Assembly (NCBI GenBank): GCA_963578825.1
Contig: CAUZDW010000020.1
Coordinates: forward strand, 1 to 64,000
From: JAJDNS01 sp963578825
GTDB taxonomy: Bacteria > Acidobacteriota > Vicinamibacteria > Fen-336
Direction: 5' to 3'
DNA length: 64,000 nt
Every line of letters begins with the position of its first letter. Within the stretch, counting starts at the first letter, position 1. The notes below the pieces were generated by a model. It was not told where the DNA came from and searched no databases. It saw only the letters and a program-made list of their open reading frames with translations. The position numbers were made by a program, and so were the translations under genes. Shown piece after piece: positions 16,768 to 26,516 of the stretch.

Positions 16768-17270
16768 GACGGGCTCCCCATGCTCCAGAGGCTCTGCTTG
16801 AGCTTGTCCATCCCCATCTTGATTCGACTCTTGACCGTTCCCAGCGGCTCACCCAGTCGCGCCGCTATCTCCCTGTGTGTCATCCCTTGATAGAAACCCA
16901 GCTCCAGAGCTTGCCGTTGCGGGACCGGAAGCTGCTGGAGCGCGTCGAGTACGACCCTCTGGCGCTCCGCAAGATCAGCGTCCTCCTCCGGGTTGCGCCG
17001 CCCGGACTCAGCAAGATCCAGCGACAGAGGCTCGAGAGAAGAGTCGCGACGTCTGGACCGGAGGCGATCGATGCAGCGGCTCCGGGTAATGGCAAAGAGC
17101 CACGTGCTGAAGCGTCCACGCCCGGGATCGTAGCGGATCCCGCTCTTCCAGAGCTGCCAGAAGACGTCCTGAACGACCTCGTCGGCTTCCTCGGGGCTCC
17201 CCGTCGAGCGCAGGGCGATGGCGCGGACATACCCGCAGTAGCGATCGTAGAGGACCTCCAGAGCCTCCAC
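16764..17270 (-). CDS. ECF RNA polymerase sigma factor (SigK-like)
   Basis: A 168-residue sigma-70 family ECF factor. Region 2 is visible as EEADEVVQDVFWQLWKSG with FSTWLFAITRSRCIDRLRS, and region 4 as PQRQALELGFYQGMTHREIA followed by the helix-turn-helix LGEPLGTVKSRIKMGMDKL. The only available start is a GTG at 17270, with an in-frame stop a few codons upstream. Relatives usually have about 10-15 more N-terminal residues, so the start region may have suffered a small frameshift or the protein is naturally short. The pair with the overlapping RskA gene defines a classical sigma/anti-sigma unit, probably autoregulated. Confidence 0.85.
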   Translation of the reverse strand: MEALEVLYDRYCGYVRAIALRSTGSPEEADEVVQDVFWQLWKSGIRYDPGRGRFSTWLFAITRSRCIDRLRSRRRDSSLEPLSLDLAESGRRNPEEDADLAERQRVVLDALQQLPVPQRQALELGFYQGMTHREIAARLGEPLGTVKSRIKMGMDKLKQSLWSMGSPS

Positions 17271-17561
17271 CCCCTGGGCATGGAGTCACAATAGAAGATC
17301 ACCGTCTGGCAACGCGGTCATGGGACCGCGATCCTGCTCAGCCAAGTGTCCACTCGATTCTGATACGGAGTTGACGCGCAGATGGATGGTATTCCGAGGG
17401 AGAAAAACCAACAAATCGGCTCTGTGAGGCCTAGCGTTCCGAGCGTCGATCCCTGGGGGACCCTGCAGCCCTGCCTTCAGGCGGGATCGGCGAAGGACTG
17501 CCCCCCCGACCCGAGTCAACGGTTATAGAATCTCCCCGGCTCGGATGAGGAGGTGGAGAAC

Positions 17562-18497
17562 ATGAGATGTGCCGTGGTCATCGCCGTGCTTGCGGCCTTC
17601 GCCGTTCCAGCATTCGTCCACGCCCAGGCCATCACACCGTCGCGAGACGAGGTCATCGCCCTGACATCGGGCTGGGGGGGCGAGCGCTTCGAGGATGGCC
17701 GACCGAAGGTTCCCGACGCCATCCTGGAGCGCATGCGGAGCGTGAACCTGGAGGAGGCCTGGTCCGTCCTGAGGGGCAAGGGGTTCGAGTGGCAGTTCGA
17801 GGGCCGGTGGAAGCACGTGCATCTCGACGACACGGCGACAATGGTGGGCCGCGCGCTCACGGCGACGTTCGTGCCGAGGCGCCCGGACCTGGACGAGGCC
17901 TTGACGAACAAGGGTCACGGCGAGGGACACGTCGGGGGCCGGAACTCGTGGCCCATCGACATGCTCGAGACGGGCGACGTCTATGTGGCGAACGCCTTCG
18001 GCAGCTACGAGGGAGGACCGCTCATCGGCGGCAACCTGAGCACGGCGATCTTCAAGAACTCCGGGAACGGGGTCGTCTTCGACGGCTCGGTGCGCGACAT
18101 CGCGCAGATGGAGAAGATCGGCGGCTTCAACGGCTGGGTTCGGGACTGGCACCCGTCATACAACTACGACAACATGCTCGTGAGCATCAATCGGCCCACG
18201 CGCATCGGAGAGGCGCTGGTCCTGCCCGGGGACGTGGTGCTGGCCAGGCGGGAGGGCGTCGTGTTTATCCCCCCAGCGCTCGCGGAGCAGGTCGTCAAGA
18301 CCGCGGAGCTCGTCCAGCTCCGGGACATGTTCGGCTTCCGGAGGATCAAGGAAGGGACCTACACTCCCGGACAGATCGACCAGCGGTGGACGGACGAGAT
18401 GGAAAAGGACTTCTCTCAGTGGCTCGATGACCACATGGACGCCCTTCCCGTCCCGAAGGAGCAGATCCAGGAGCTGTTGAAGGAACGGACCTGGTGA
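17562..18497 (+). CDS. Exported RraA-like (HMG/CHA aldolase superfamily) protein
   Basis: A 311-residue protein with a clear Sec signal peptide (VVIAVLAAFAVPAFVHAQ), followed by a long N-terminal region and then the RraA fold at roughly 90-260. Motifs include the glycine-rich anion-binding stretch GGPLIGGNLSTAIFKNSG and the catalytic-type VVFDGSVRDIAQMEKI; metal-dependent aldolases of this family use the latter arginine and aspartate. Cytoplasmic RraA proteins are about 160 residues and bind RNase E; such a role is excluded by export. A periplasmic aldolase or decarboxylase on 4-carboxy-4-hydroxy-2-oxo acids is more likely. I start at the ATG at 17562, with GAGGAGG at a good distance; a GTG at 17553 would add three residues. 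Confidence 0.78.
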   Translation: MRCAVVIAVLAAFAVPAFVHAQAITPSRDEVIALTSGWGGERFEDGRPKVPDAILERMRSVNLEEAWSVLRGKGFEWQFEGRWKHVHLDDTATMVGRALTATFVPRRPDLDEALTNKGHGEGHVGGRNSWPIDMLETGDVYVANAFGSYEGGPLIGGNLSTAIFKNSGNGVVFDGSVRDIAQMEKIGGFNGWVRDWHPSYNYDNMLVSINRPTRIGEALVLPGDVVLARREGVVFIPPALAEQVVKTAELVQLRDMFGFRRIKEGTYTPGQIDQRWTDEMEKDFSQWLDDHMDALPVPKEQIQELLKERTW

Positions 18498-18542
18498 TCG
18501 AGCCCTCATGACCCACCCCTCGACGAGCGGCGACCGGACCCG

Positions 18543-19747
18543 ATGGCCCTGATCGAAGGCTCTCGTTTCGCGTTATACGAGATCGGCCCCTCCTCGGCGC
18601 GGGCGGGATGGGAGAGGTCTACCGCGCGCGGGACGTGAGGCTCGAGCGTCCGGTCGCGATCAAGGTCCTGCGGCCCGACGCGGCGGCAACACCCGACCGC
18701 CTGGAGAGGTTCGAGCAGGAAGCGCGGACCGCCTCGGCCCTCAACCACCCGAACGTCATCACGATCTACGACATCGGCAAGGTCGATGCACTTCCCTACA
18801 TCGCCATGGAGTTCGTGGAGGGTCAGACCCTCCGAGCGGTGCTCGAGTCCGGCCCGATTCCGGTCCCGCGCCTCCTCGACTTCGCCATCCAGATGGTGAC
18901 CGGTCTGGCCAAGGCCCATGCGGGCGGCATCGTCCATCGGGACCTGAAGCCCGAGAACCTGATGATCACCACCGACGGGCTGGTCAAGATACTGGACTTC
19001 GGTCTGGCGCGGCTGGCACCGGACGTCTCGCGCGTCACGGATGACGCCACGGCCACACAGACCAGAGTAGGCGGGCTCATGGGCACGGTGCAGTACATGT
19101 CGCCCGAGCAGGCCCGGACACCGTCGGTCGATCACCGATCGGACCAGTTCACCCTGGGCCTGATTCTCTTCGAGATGGCCACGGGCCAGCGCGCCTTCCG
19201 CCGCGACTCCGTCGCCGGCACCCTGGCCGCCATCATGTTCGAAGACCCCGAGCCCATCGCCCGGCTGAATCCCGACGTCCCGGCGAGCCTCCAAAGCGTC
19301 ATCACCACGTGTCTGGCCAAGGTCCCGGAAGCCCGCTTCGCCGACACCGCTGAGCTGGCCCGGGCCCTGCAGAGCTCCAGGGGGAGCACTCCGGGCGAAG
19401 TGGGTCCGGGGGTCGGGATCGCAATGGCCCCCCGGCCAGCGGGGCGGCCCTCGGTCGCCGTGCTCCCGTTCCTCGACATGAGCCCGCAGAAAGACCAGGA
19501 GTACTTCTGCGACGGGATGGCGGAAGAGCTGATCAACGCCCTGACGCAGGTCCCGGAGCTGCGAGTCGTGTCGAGGACCTCGTCCTTTCAGTTCAAGGGC
19601 AAGGCGGAGGACGTGCGGAGCATCGGGCAGCGCCTCGGCGTGGGGACGCTGGTGGAAGGGAGCGTCCGCAAGTCCGGTGATCGCATGCGGATCGGGGCCC
19701 ATCTCACGAACGTGTCGGACGGCTACCAGCTCTGGTCCTCTCAGTAG
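18543..19747 (+). pseudogene. Ser/Thr protein kinase with TolB/FlgO-like domain, N-terminal part of an interrupted gene
   Basis: The natural start appears to be the ATG at 18543 (MALIEGSRFALYEI), but the kinase continues in another frame. One missing base near 18582 separates YEI from PLLGAGGMGEVYRARD, the ATP-binding loop. From 18608 the reading is clean: catalytic HRDLKPENL, Mg-binding DFGLA, then a TolB/FlgO-like segment (VAVLPFLDMS...GMAEELINAL) ending at WSSQ. An amber codon (19745-19747) follows, exactly where relatives have an aromatic residue before the conserved DREM-type sequence, and homology resumes without loss after it. A TAC-to-TAG change explains it. The catalytic residues are otherwise intact. 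There is no membrane segment. Two lesions in one gene suggest decay, unless they are sequencing errors. Confidence 0.78.
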
Positions 19748-20860
19748 CAGCGCGAGATGCAGGACATCTTCGCCGTTCAGGACGAGATCACGGCCAGTGT
19801 TCTGGCGGCGCTTCGGATCACGGTCGTCGAGAGGTCTCGCGTCCCCCTCGTCCAGCCCGCCACCGCGGCCCCCGAGGCCTACCGCCTCTACCTGAAGGGG
19901 CGCCACCAGTGGAACGAGAGGACCGAGGAGGGCCTGATCAAGAGCCTGGACTTCTTCAAGCAGGCGATCGACCGCGACCCGACCTACTCGCGAGCCCACG
20001 CGGGTCTGGCCGACTCCTACCTGCTCCTGGGCATCTACGGCATCCGCCCTCCGTCCGAGGTGATGCCCAAGGCGAAAGCCGCGGCGACCCAGGCCCTCGA
20101 AGACGCGGTCGACCTCTCGCTGCCCGGCCAATCCGACGCCACCCTGGCTGCCGTCCACACGGCGCTCGCCTGCGTCAAGGCGGTCTACGACTGGTCGTGG
20201 AGCGAGTCCGAGCGGCACTTCGAGCTGGCGATGGAGCACGACCCGAAGTACCCGACGGCCCACCACTGGTACGCCGTCAACTGGCTCGTCCCCATGAGGC
20301 GCTTCGCGGACGCCGAGCGAGAGATCCGGCTGGCCCAGGAGTCCGATCCCCTCTCACCCGCCATCCAGGCGAGTCTGGGCCTGGTCCACTGCTACGCGGG
20401 CAACCTGGTCGATGCGGTGGCCGAGTTCGAGAGAACGCTCGACGCGGACTCGAGCTTCGCGATGGCCCATTTCTTCCTGGGCCAGACGTACCTGCAGATG
20501 TCCCAGGTCGACGACGCCCTCGCCGCCCTTGGCAACGCGAGCCGCCTGTCGCCGGGGTCGGCGGAGTTCCGAGCCGGGCTCGGTCACGCCTGGGCGGAGG
20601 CCGGCGATACAGATCGCGCGCGTCAGATCCTCCACGAGCTGAAGGAGCGGCGCCAGGAGAAGTACGTCTCGGCGGTGCTCATCGCCGAGGTGAGCGCCGG
20701 CCTGGGAGAGATCGCCGAAGCGCTGTCGTGGCTCGAGGAGGCCAGGCGCGAGCGCTCGCCCGAGCTCTTCTGGATCGGGATGCGGTCGGCTTTCCGGCGC
20801 CTCCACTCCGACCCGGCCTTCGTCGAACCGCTGGCTGCAATCGGGCTTCCCGCGACCTGA
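19748..20860 (+). pseudogene. TPR half of the interrupted kinase gene
   Basis: In the same frame as the kinase segment, directly after its amber codon. It begins QREMQDIFAVQDEITASVLAAL, the tail of the TolB/FlgO-like domain, then carries tetratricopeptide repeats for the remaining ~330 residues (for example YSRAHAGLADSYLLLGIYG and FAMAHFFLGQTYLQMSQVD). In intact family members this half senses or scaffolds partner proteins. An ATG at 19757 could allow independent re-initiation and give a 367-residue TPR protein without kinase. No separate ribosome site is evident. Confidence 0.75.
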
Positions 20861-20878
20861 TCGCGTCGGGGCAGAGTG

Positions 20879-22840
20879 CTACGCAGCGACCCCGGCGAGC
20901 TGGTCGGGTGTGGCGACGGATCCGCACTTCTCCTTGAGTTCCAGTAGCGCCTGGCGCTGTTCTGCGTACACCTCGAACAGCCGCGGCGGGATGTCCGTCT
21001 CTTTGCCGTATGCATCCTTCTGGAGGTCGATGCGGGCCAGGATGTTGTCGACGTACAGAGAGAACTGCTTGTCGTAGAGCTCCTGTGGGTACTCCTTACC
21101 GATCTCCCCAAAGAGCGGCTTCAGGTCGTCGTACTTCGGGAGGTAGCCGATCGGCGTCTCGATGGCCTCCACGTCGTCGTGAGCGCGTCTCTCGAGCCAG
21201 CCTAACCAGACCTTCACGTCCCGCTTCTCGCCCAGCAGCGCCTTGCCCTCGCCCCCGCGGGCGCCCTGGGTCAGAAAGTAGTTGAGGCCCGCCATGACGG
21301 GCTTGTCCCCGAGCTTCTCGGAGTTGAACAGCTCGAACTGCGCGTGCATGTAGTCGGCGAGGGCGCCGGGGATGAAGGGCGCGTTCGCCCAGGGCTGCCG
21401 CTTGACGCCCGACGCGCCGACCTCGGTGGCCGTCGCCGCAGAGACGATCGATGCGCCGATCACGACACCGTGGTCCGGGCTCTTCGCCACCCATATCGGT
21501 GGCATCGTGTCGCTGTCGCGCCCGCTGTAGGTGATCACCTTGATGTGCGCGCCGCTGGGGTCCTCGGCCACGGTCTCGTTGTAGTTTTCGATGGCGTCGT
21601 TGGCGAGGGTTGCACGGGCATTGGGATGAGAGATGGGAACGGGCTTGCCCTCGTCGTCCGTCTTTCCCTCGAACCACTCCCCCTGGAAGTTGACGCCCTT
21701 CTTCGGAGCCTCCTCGCCGTTTCCCACCCAGTGGGGCACCTTGTCGCCGTCGACGAGGACGTTGGAGAAGATGACCTCCGTGCCCGGCTCTCGCAGGCAC
21801 TTCATGAGGTACGGATCGCCCTCGCGGTTGACGTCGGCGACGATGCCGAAAATCCCCTTCTCGGGATTGACCGCACGTAGGGTACCGTCCGCGGCGATCC
21901 ACATCTGGGCGAGGTCGTCGCCGACGAAGTCGGTGCCGACCATGGCGGTCGTCGTCTTGCCGCACCCGCTGGGCGCGGCACCTGCGAAATAGGTTCTCCG
22001 GCCATCCGGCCCCGTCAGCCCGGTGATGAACATGTGCTCGGAGAGCTGCTGTCCCTGTTGGAAGTACGTCGCCAGGTCCACCGCAAAGCGGTGATTGCCC
22101 TTCTTCATCAGCAGCGTGTTCCCCGCGTAGGTGCAGAACACGCTGAACGTGGTGAGCCAGCTGCGATCCATGAACACTCGAGCGTTCGGAAGATCCTCGG
22201 GCCGGTTCTCGCCCTCCGCGTGTACGTTGGTGAAGAAGACGCCGGTTCGTTCGGTCTCGTCGTCGAACGTGTCGTACGAGTTTCGATAGAGGATCGTGGC
22301 GCTGTGCATCACGTAGGTCGACGTGGAGATCTCCAGGGCGGGGATCGTGGCCGGAGCGCCCGCCGGACCGCGGTTGTAGAAGCCGATCAGCAGCGTCTTG
22401 CCCCGGGCGAGGCCGCGCATCCACTTCTTTACGTATTCGTTGGCCTCGGCCCGGAGGGTCTTCTTCGCGAAAACCGAGATCTCCTCGTCCTCGTTGACGA
22501 TGTAGAAGGTCCGGTCGACGATGCGGCCCTGCTCCTTCGGAAGATCGAAATGAATCGTGTGGTCCTTGATCGCGAGCGAAGCCTCCTCGCCCTTCTCGAT
22601 GCTCAGCTTCCGAATGAAGGCCACGTCGGCTTCCGAGCCCGAGTTCACCCAGGCCCGTGCCGGCTCGAGCATCGCGATGGCGTTGGCGATCTTCAGCAGG
22701 GCGTCCTCGTTCTTGATCTTGCCGATCTTCGCGAGGCTCTCGGCGTCCATTCGCTGCTCGAAGAGGGAGCGGGCGTCCTCGATGGTCGTGACACCGCCGC
22801 TATCCGCCAGGACGTCGATGCCCTTCTTGAGCTCCAGCAT
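20879..22840 (-). CDS. pckG: Phosphoenolpyruvate carboxykinase (GTP)
   Basis: A 653-residue cytoplasmic enzyme converting oxaloacetate and GTP to PEP, CO2 and GDP for gluconeogenesis. Length and motifs fit the GTP-dependent class: the P-loop APSGCGKTTTAM with the hyper-reactive cysteine (~290), the metal-binding region VGDDLAQMW following it, FFTNVHAEGENRPEDL, and HPNARATLANDAIENYN with the substrate-contacting arginine (~405). The ATP-dependent class lacks these. A strong GGAGGGTGAC precedes the ATG. It is monocistronic and divergent from the sulfatase at 23023, sharing a roughly 180-base intergenic region. Confidence 0.95.
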   Translation of the reverse strand: MLELKKGIDVLADSGGVTTIEDARSLFEQRMDAESLAKIGKIKNEDALLKIANAIAMLEPARAWVNSGSEADVAFIRKLSIEKGEEASLAIKDHTIHFDLPKEQGRIVDRTFYIVNEDEEISVFAKKTLRAEANEYVKKWMRGLARGKTLLIGFYNRGPAGAPATIPALEISTSTYVMHSATILYRNSYDTFDDETERTGVFFTNVHAEGENRPEDLPNARVFMDRSWLTTFSVFCTYAGNTLLMKKGNHRFAVDLATYFQQGQQLSEHMFITGLTGPDGRRTYFAGAAPSGCGKTTTAMVGTDFVGDDLAQMWIAADGTLRAVNPEKGIFGIVADVNREGDPYLMKCLREPGTEVIFSNVLVDGDKVPHWVGNGEEAPKKGVNFQGEWFEGKTDDEGKPVPISHPNARATLANDAIENYNETVAEDPSGAHIKVITYSGRDSDTMPPIWVAKSPDHGVVIGASIVSAATATEVGASGVKRQPWANAPFIPGALADYMHAQFELFNSEKLGDKPVMAGLNYFLTQGARGGEGKALLGEKRDVKVWLGWLERRAHDDVEAIETPIGYLPKYDDLKPLFGEIGKEYPQELYDKQFSLYVDNILARIDLQKDAYGKETDIPPRLFEVYAEQRQALLELKEKCGSVATPDQLAGVAA

Positions 22841-23022
22841 GTCACCCTCCTGCTCCCCTGGAGTTCGGCGTGGTGAGTGCGCTCCGGACCGCGGCGGTCG
22901 AGGCCGACCGAATGGCCGGGTCGCAAGGAATGCTATCAGCAGTCACGAAGGGCCGGGCCAGGAAAGGGACTGCGATTTCCGGATGGAGCGACGTCGCGAG
23001 GTCAATCTATACTGGCACCCTC

Positions 23023-24498
23023 ATGCGCCACCCCCTCCTCGCCGCTCTCGCCGCCGCAGCGCTCTCCTGCAGCACGGCCTCGGAAAGGCCCAACCCGGCG
23101 AGACCGAACGTACTGTTCATCGCGATCGACGATCAGAACGACTGGATCGGGGCCCTCGGTGGCCACCCTCAGGCCCGGACCCCGCACATCGACGGGCTCG
23201 CTCGGCGGGGAACGCTCTTCACGAACGCCCACGCCCAGTCGCCTTTGTGCAATCCGTCCCGCACGAGCGTCATGACGAGCCTGCGTCCCTCGACGACGGG
23301 TGTTTACGGACTCTCGCCCTGGTTCCGGGACCTCGAGGAGTGGAAGGACGTTGTCTCTCTCCCGCAGTACCTGGCCCGGCACGGCTACCGCACGTACTCG
23401 ACGGGCAAAATCTATCACGGCGGCTACGGACGCCAGGAGGAAGACGACGAGTTCCAGGTGATCGGGCCGCCTGCCGGAGTGGGCTCGAAACCGGACGAGA
23501 AGCTCGTCGATACGCCGTCGCCGCATCCCCTCATGGACTGGGGAACGTTCCCCCACAGGGACGAAGACAAGGGCGACTGGATCGTGGCGGACTGGGCGGT
23601 GGAGCAGCTCCGCGCTCTCCCGGAGGAGCCCTTCTTCCTCTCGGTCGGCTTCTTCCTGCCTCACGTGCCGCTCTACGTGACGCAGAAGTGGTACGACATG
23701 TACCCGGAAGAGTCCATCGTCCTGCCCCCGATGCTCAGGGACGACCGGGCCGACACGCCGCGCTTCTCCTGGTACCTGAACTGGACGCTGCCCGAGCCGC
23801 GCCTGCGGTTCCTCGAGGAGGCGGGTGAGTGGAAGAACATCGTCCGCTCATACCTGGCGGCCACTTCCTTCGTCGACAGCCAGGTCGGCCGCGTCCTGGA
23901 CGCGCTCGGGGCGAGCGGGCGAGCGGACGACACGATCGTCGTCCTCTGGTCCGACCACGGGTACCACCTGGGCGAGAAGCTGATCTCCGGCAAGAACACC
24001 CTCTGGGATCGCTCGACGCGGGTTCCTCTCGTTTTCGCCGGGCCCGGCATCGCTTCCGGTGCGCAGTGCCGCCGCCCGGTGGAGCTTCTCGACATCTACC
24101 CGACGCTCGTGGAGCTGGCGGGGCTTCCCGCTAGGGACGGCCTCGAAGGGCAGAGCCTGGTCCCGCAACTCCAGGACGCCGACACCCCGCGGGACCGGCC
24201 CGCCATCACGACCCACAACCACGACAACCACGGCGTCCGGTCGGAGGACTGGCGGTACATCCGCTATGCGGACGGCTCCGAGGAGCTCTACGACATGCGT
24301 CAGGACCCCAACGAGTGGCACAACCTCGCGGGCGACCCGGGGATGGCCGGGGTCCTCGAGACGCACCGGGGGTGGCTGCCGCCGTCGAGCGCGACGCCGG
24401 CCCCGGGAAGCAAGCACCGGATCCTGACGTACGAGGGCGGCGTGGCGACCTGGGAGGACCAAGAGATCGGTCCGAACGAGCCGGTTCCGGAGCTCTGA
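23023..24498 (+). CDS. Secreted sulfatase (iduronate-2-sulfatase-like), lipoprotein
   Basis: A 491-residue type I sulfatase that hydrolyses sulfate esters of sugars. The start at the ATG at 23023 gives a lipoprotein signal (LLAALAAAALSCST). Metal-binding aspartates are in FIAIDDQNDW. The formylglycine motif is PLCNPSRTS (C-x-P-S-R): the cysteine must be converted to formylglycine by an FGE or radical-SAM maturase, and no dedicated maturase lies beside it. Further metal and substrate residues appear in WSDHGYHLGEK. The overall layout resembles iduronate-2-sulfatases of polysaccharide degraders. A longer upstream open frame (to 22870) has no signal and overlaps the pckG promoter region, so I reject it. 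Confidence 0.9.
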   Translation: MRHPLLAALAAAALSCSTASERPNPARPNVLFIAIDDQNDWIGALGGHPQARTPHIDGLARRGTLFTNAHAQSPLCNPSRTSVMTSLRPSTTGVYGLSPWFRDLEEWKDVVSLPQYLARHGYRTYSTGKIYHGGYGRQEEDDEFQVIGPPAGVGSKPDEKLVDTPSPHPLMDWGTFPHRDEDKGDWIVADWAVEQLRALPEEPFFLSVGFFLPHVPLYVTQKWYDMYPEESIVLPPMLRDDRADTPRFSWYLNWTLPEPRLRFLEEAGEWKNIVRSYLAATSFVDSQVGRVLDALGASGRADDTIVVLWSDHGYHLGEKLISGKNTLWDRSTRVPLVFAGPGIASGAQCRRPVELLDIYPTLVELAGLPARDGLEGQSLVPQLQDADTPRDRPAITTHNHDNHGVRSEDWRYIRYADGSEELYDMRQDPNEWHNLAGDPGMAGVLETHRGWLPPSSATPAPGSKHRILTYEGGVATWEDQEIGPNEPVPEL

Positions 24499-24511
24499 CG
24501 GGCCCTGGGAA

Positions 24512-26002
24512 TCAGTGCACCCCGCCCATGAGGGTCCTGACCCGAGGGACGAGAAGCGCGAGCACGACACCGGCGACGATGGTGGTGGCGGCAACGAAGC
24601 CGAAGAGGGTGGGCAGCTCCAGTGTCTCGTAGAGACCTGCGGTCCGCCCGCCCAGGTAGTTGCCGACGGCTGTCGCCAGGAACCAGACGCCCATCATCAG
24701 GCTGCTGACCCGCTGGGGCGCCAGCTTGGAGACCGTGCTGAGCCCCACCGGGGAGACACACATCTCGCCCACGACGTGCAGGAAGTAGGTGGCGACCAGC
24801 CACATGGGCGAGACCCTCATGCCGCCGGCCGAGGCCATGGAGGCCCCGACCATCACAACGAAGCCCAGCCCGACGAACACGAGACCAATGGCGAACTTTG
24901 TCGGGCTGGAGGGCTGCCGGCTCCCCATCCGTATCCAGAGCCAGGCGAACGTCGGCGCAAGTAGGATGACGAAGAAGGCGGGCACCTGCTGGAACCACCC
25001 CGCCGGGAACGCCCCCATGCTCGCCACCTCACGATTGGTGTCGCGTTCGGCGAAGAGGTTCAGCGACGAGCCCGCCTGCTCGTAGGCGCCCCAGAAAAGC
25101 GCCGATGCGATGAAGAGCGCGACGATGGCCCACAGCCTCCCGCGCTCCACCGGGGTCCATTCGCCCGCGAGAAAGAGCCAGCCGAAGAGGGCGACCGTGA
25201 GGGCGAGAAGCAGGACGCCGAAGGCATTCGACAGACCCTCGGCGGTCAATTGAATGACACCGACGGAGACGAGGCCGATCGCCACGGCGGAGGCGGCCAC
25301 GACGGCGCCGAGGGCGCCCCAGACCTGGCGCTTGAGGGCGGCGGCGGCCTCGGGCGTGTCGAGGCGCGAAGGGCTCATCCCGGCGTCGCCCAGAGTGCTT
25401 CCACCCCAGAGATAGAGAATCAGCCCGAGGACCATGCCGACGCCGGAGACGCCGAAGCCCAGATGCCAGTCGACCTTCTCTCCCAGGAAGCTGCACACCA
25501 GCGGACCGAGGAGGGCACCGATGTTGATGCCCATGTAGAAGAGGGAGAAGCCCGCGTCCCGGCGCTCGTCGTTCTGAGAGTAGAGCTGGCCGACGATGAC
25601 GCTGATGTTGGGCTTCAGGAGACCGGTGCCGACGACCACCAGCCCCAGCCCCGCAAAGAACGCCACGGTGCTGGGCAGGGCCATGCTGAAGTGGCCGGCC
25701 GCGATCAGGACGCCGCCGGCGAGCACGGCGCGGCGCTGCCCGATCAGGTGGTCGGCGATCCAGCCCCCGGGAAGACCGAACAGGTACACCATCGATGTGT
25801 AGAGGGCGTAGATCGACCCGGCGGCTCCGACGTTGAAACCCAGGCCCCCATCGCTCACCGCGGCGGTGAGGTAGAGGATGAGCAGGGCCCGCATGCCGTA
25901 GTAGCTGAACCGCTCCCACATCTCGGTGAAGAAGAGGACGGCCAGGCCGCGCGGGTGACCGAAGAAACGGCTGTCCCTGGAAGGCTCGGCGGGATCGCTC
26001 AT
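24512..26002 (-). CDS. Proton-dependent oligopeptide transporter (POT/PTR2 family)
   Basis: A 496-residue inner-membrane importer of di- and tripeptides with 12-14 hydrophobic helices. The family signature ExxER-type motif is present as TEMWERFSYYGMRALLILYL (~27-46), and the second POT motif as FSLFYMGINIGALLGPLV (~150). These carry the proton-coupling Glu-Arg pair and pore residues. The stop is 13 bases from the end of the convergent sulfatase gene. Substrate specificity is not readable. Confidence 0.92.
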   Translation of the reverse strand: MSDPAEPSRDSRFFGHPRGLAVLFFTEMWERFSYYGMRALLILYLTAAVSDGGLGFNVGAAGSIYALYTSMVYLFGLPGGWIADHLIGQRRAVLAGGVLIAAGHFSMALPSTVAFFAGLGLVVVGTGLLKPNISVIVGQLYSQNDERRDAGFSLFYMGINIGALLGPLVCSFLGEKVDWHLGFGVSGVGMVLGLILYLWGGSTLGDAGMSPSRLDTPEAAAALKRQVWGALGAVVAASAVAIGLVSVGVIQLTAEGLSNAFGVLLLALTVALFGWLFLAGEWTPVERGRLWAIVALFIASALFWGAYEQAGSSLNLFAERDTNREVASMGAFPAGWFQQVPAFFVILLAPTFAWLWIRMGSRQPSSPTKFAIGLVFVGLGFVVMVGASMASAGGMRVSPMWLVATYFLHVVGEMCVSPVGLSTVSKLAPQRVSSLMMGVWFLATAVGNYLGGRTAGLYETLELPTLFGFVAATTIVAGVVLALLVPRVRTLMGGVH

Positions 26003-26044
26003 CCGGGAAGGATATCCGACCGATGGTACTCTACCGGAGAGAAG

Positions 26045-26320
26045 ATGGACTACCGCACCGACCGCGGGACGTTCACTCGACCCTACCCGAAACGAAACAT
26101 CCGGCAGGGTGGGGGCGGGGCGATGGAGCTGGGGTTTCGGTACTCACGGATCGACCTCTCGGATGGCCCGGTCGACGGGGGCGTCCTCGCGGACTGGACG
26201 GTGGGGCTCAACTGGTATCCGACGTACCACATCAAGCTGATGTTCAACGGCATCTTGGCGAACCTCAAGGGCTCCAACCCGGTCGGAATCCTCCAGATGC
26301 GCCTACAGGTGGCCTTCTGA
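26045..26320 (+). pseudogene. C-terminal fragment of a phosphate-selective porin (OprO/OprP type)
   Basis: Codes about 91 residues matching only the last strands of an OprO/OprP porin: MELGFRYSRIDLSDG, DWTVGLNWYPTYHIKLMFN and the terminal LQMRLQVAF with the C-terminal phenylalanine recognised by the outer-membrane BAM machinery. The other ~300 residues of the barrel are missing; the preceding DNA is the antisense end of the peptide transporter gene. It is therefore a remnant, even though an ATG with GGAGAG happens to precede it. Confidence 0.7.
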
Positions 26321-26358
26321 CGCGGCGTCCGGCGTCGCAGGCTACAGGAAGCAAGGAC

Positions 26359-26516
26359 CGTCATTCTGAGAGCTTCCATTCGTTGGGCGGGCCCGAAGCA
26401 TCTCCCAATACCGCTATCGGGAGATGCTTCGTCGCATGCCCAGAGTCGAAGCTCCTCAGCATGACGGATATGTCCCTAGCAGGAGCTCCATCCTGGGGCG
26501 AGCTCCTCAGAATGAC
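26359..26516. repeat. REP/MITE-like palindromic intergenic repeat
   Basis: The block opens with CGTCATTCTGAG and closes with CTCAGAATGAC, its inverse, and carries a second internal copy CTCAGCATGACGG (~26455). Inside is a perfect 12-bp hairpin, GAAGCATCTCCC (26395-26406) against GGGAGATGCTTC (26419-26430). This matches the widespread 'GTCATTCTGAG...gatgcttcg' palindromic repeat seen many times per genome in several environmental phyla. It lies between the porin remnant and murJ. Confidence 0.75.

Noticed and set aside
19745..19747. Amber codon as pyrrolysine or reassigned TAG
   Set aside because: Intact genes here, including selD and the methyltransferase at 905, end in TAG, and the site corresponds to an ordinary aromatic residue. 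Mutation or error is simpler.
18506..20266. 586-codon minus-strand frame across the kinase gene
   Set aside because: No recognisable domain; antisense to the kinase and TPR motifs.
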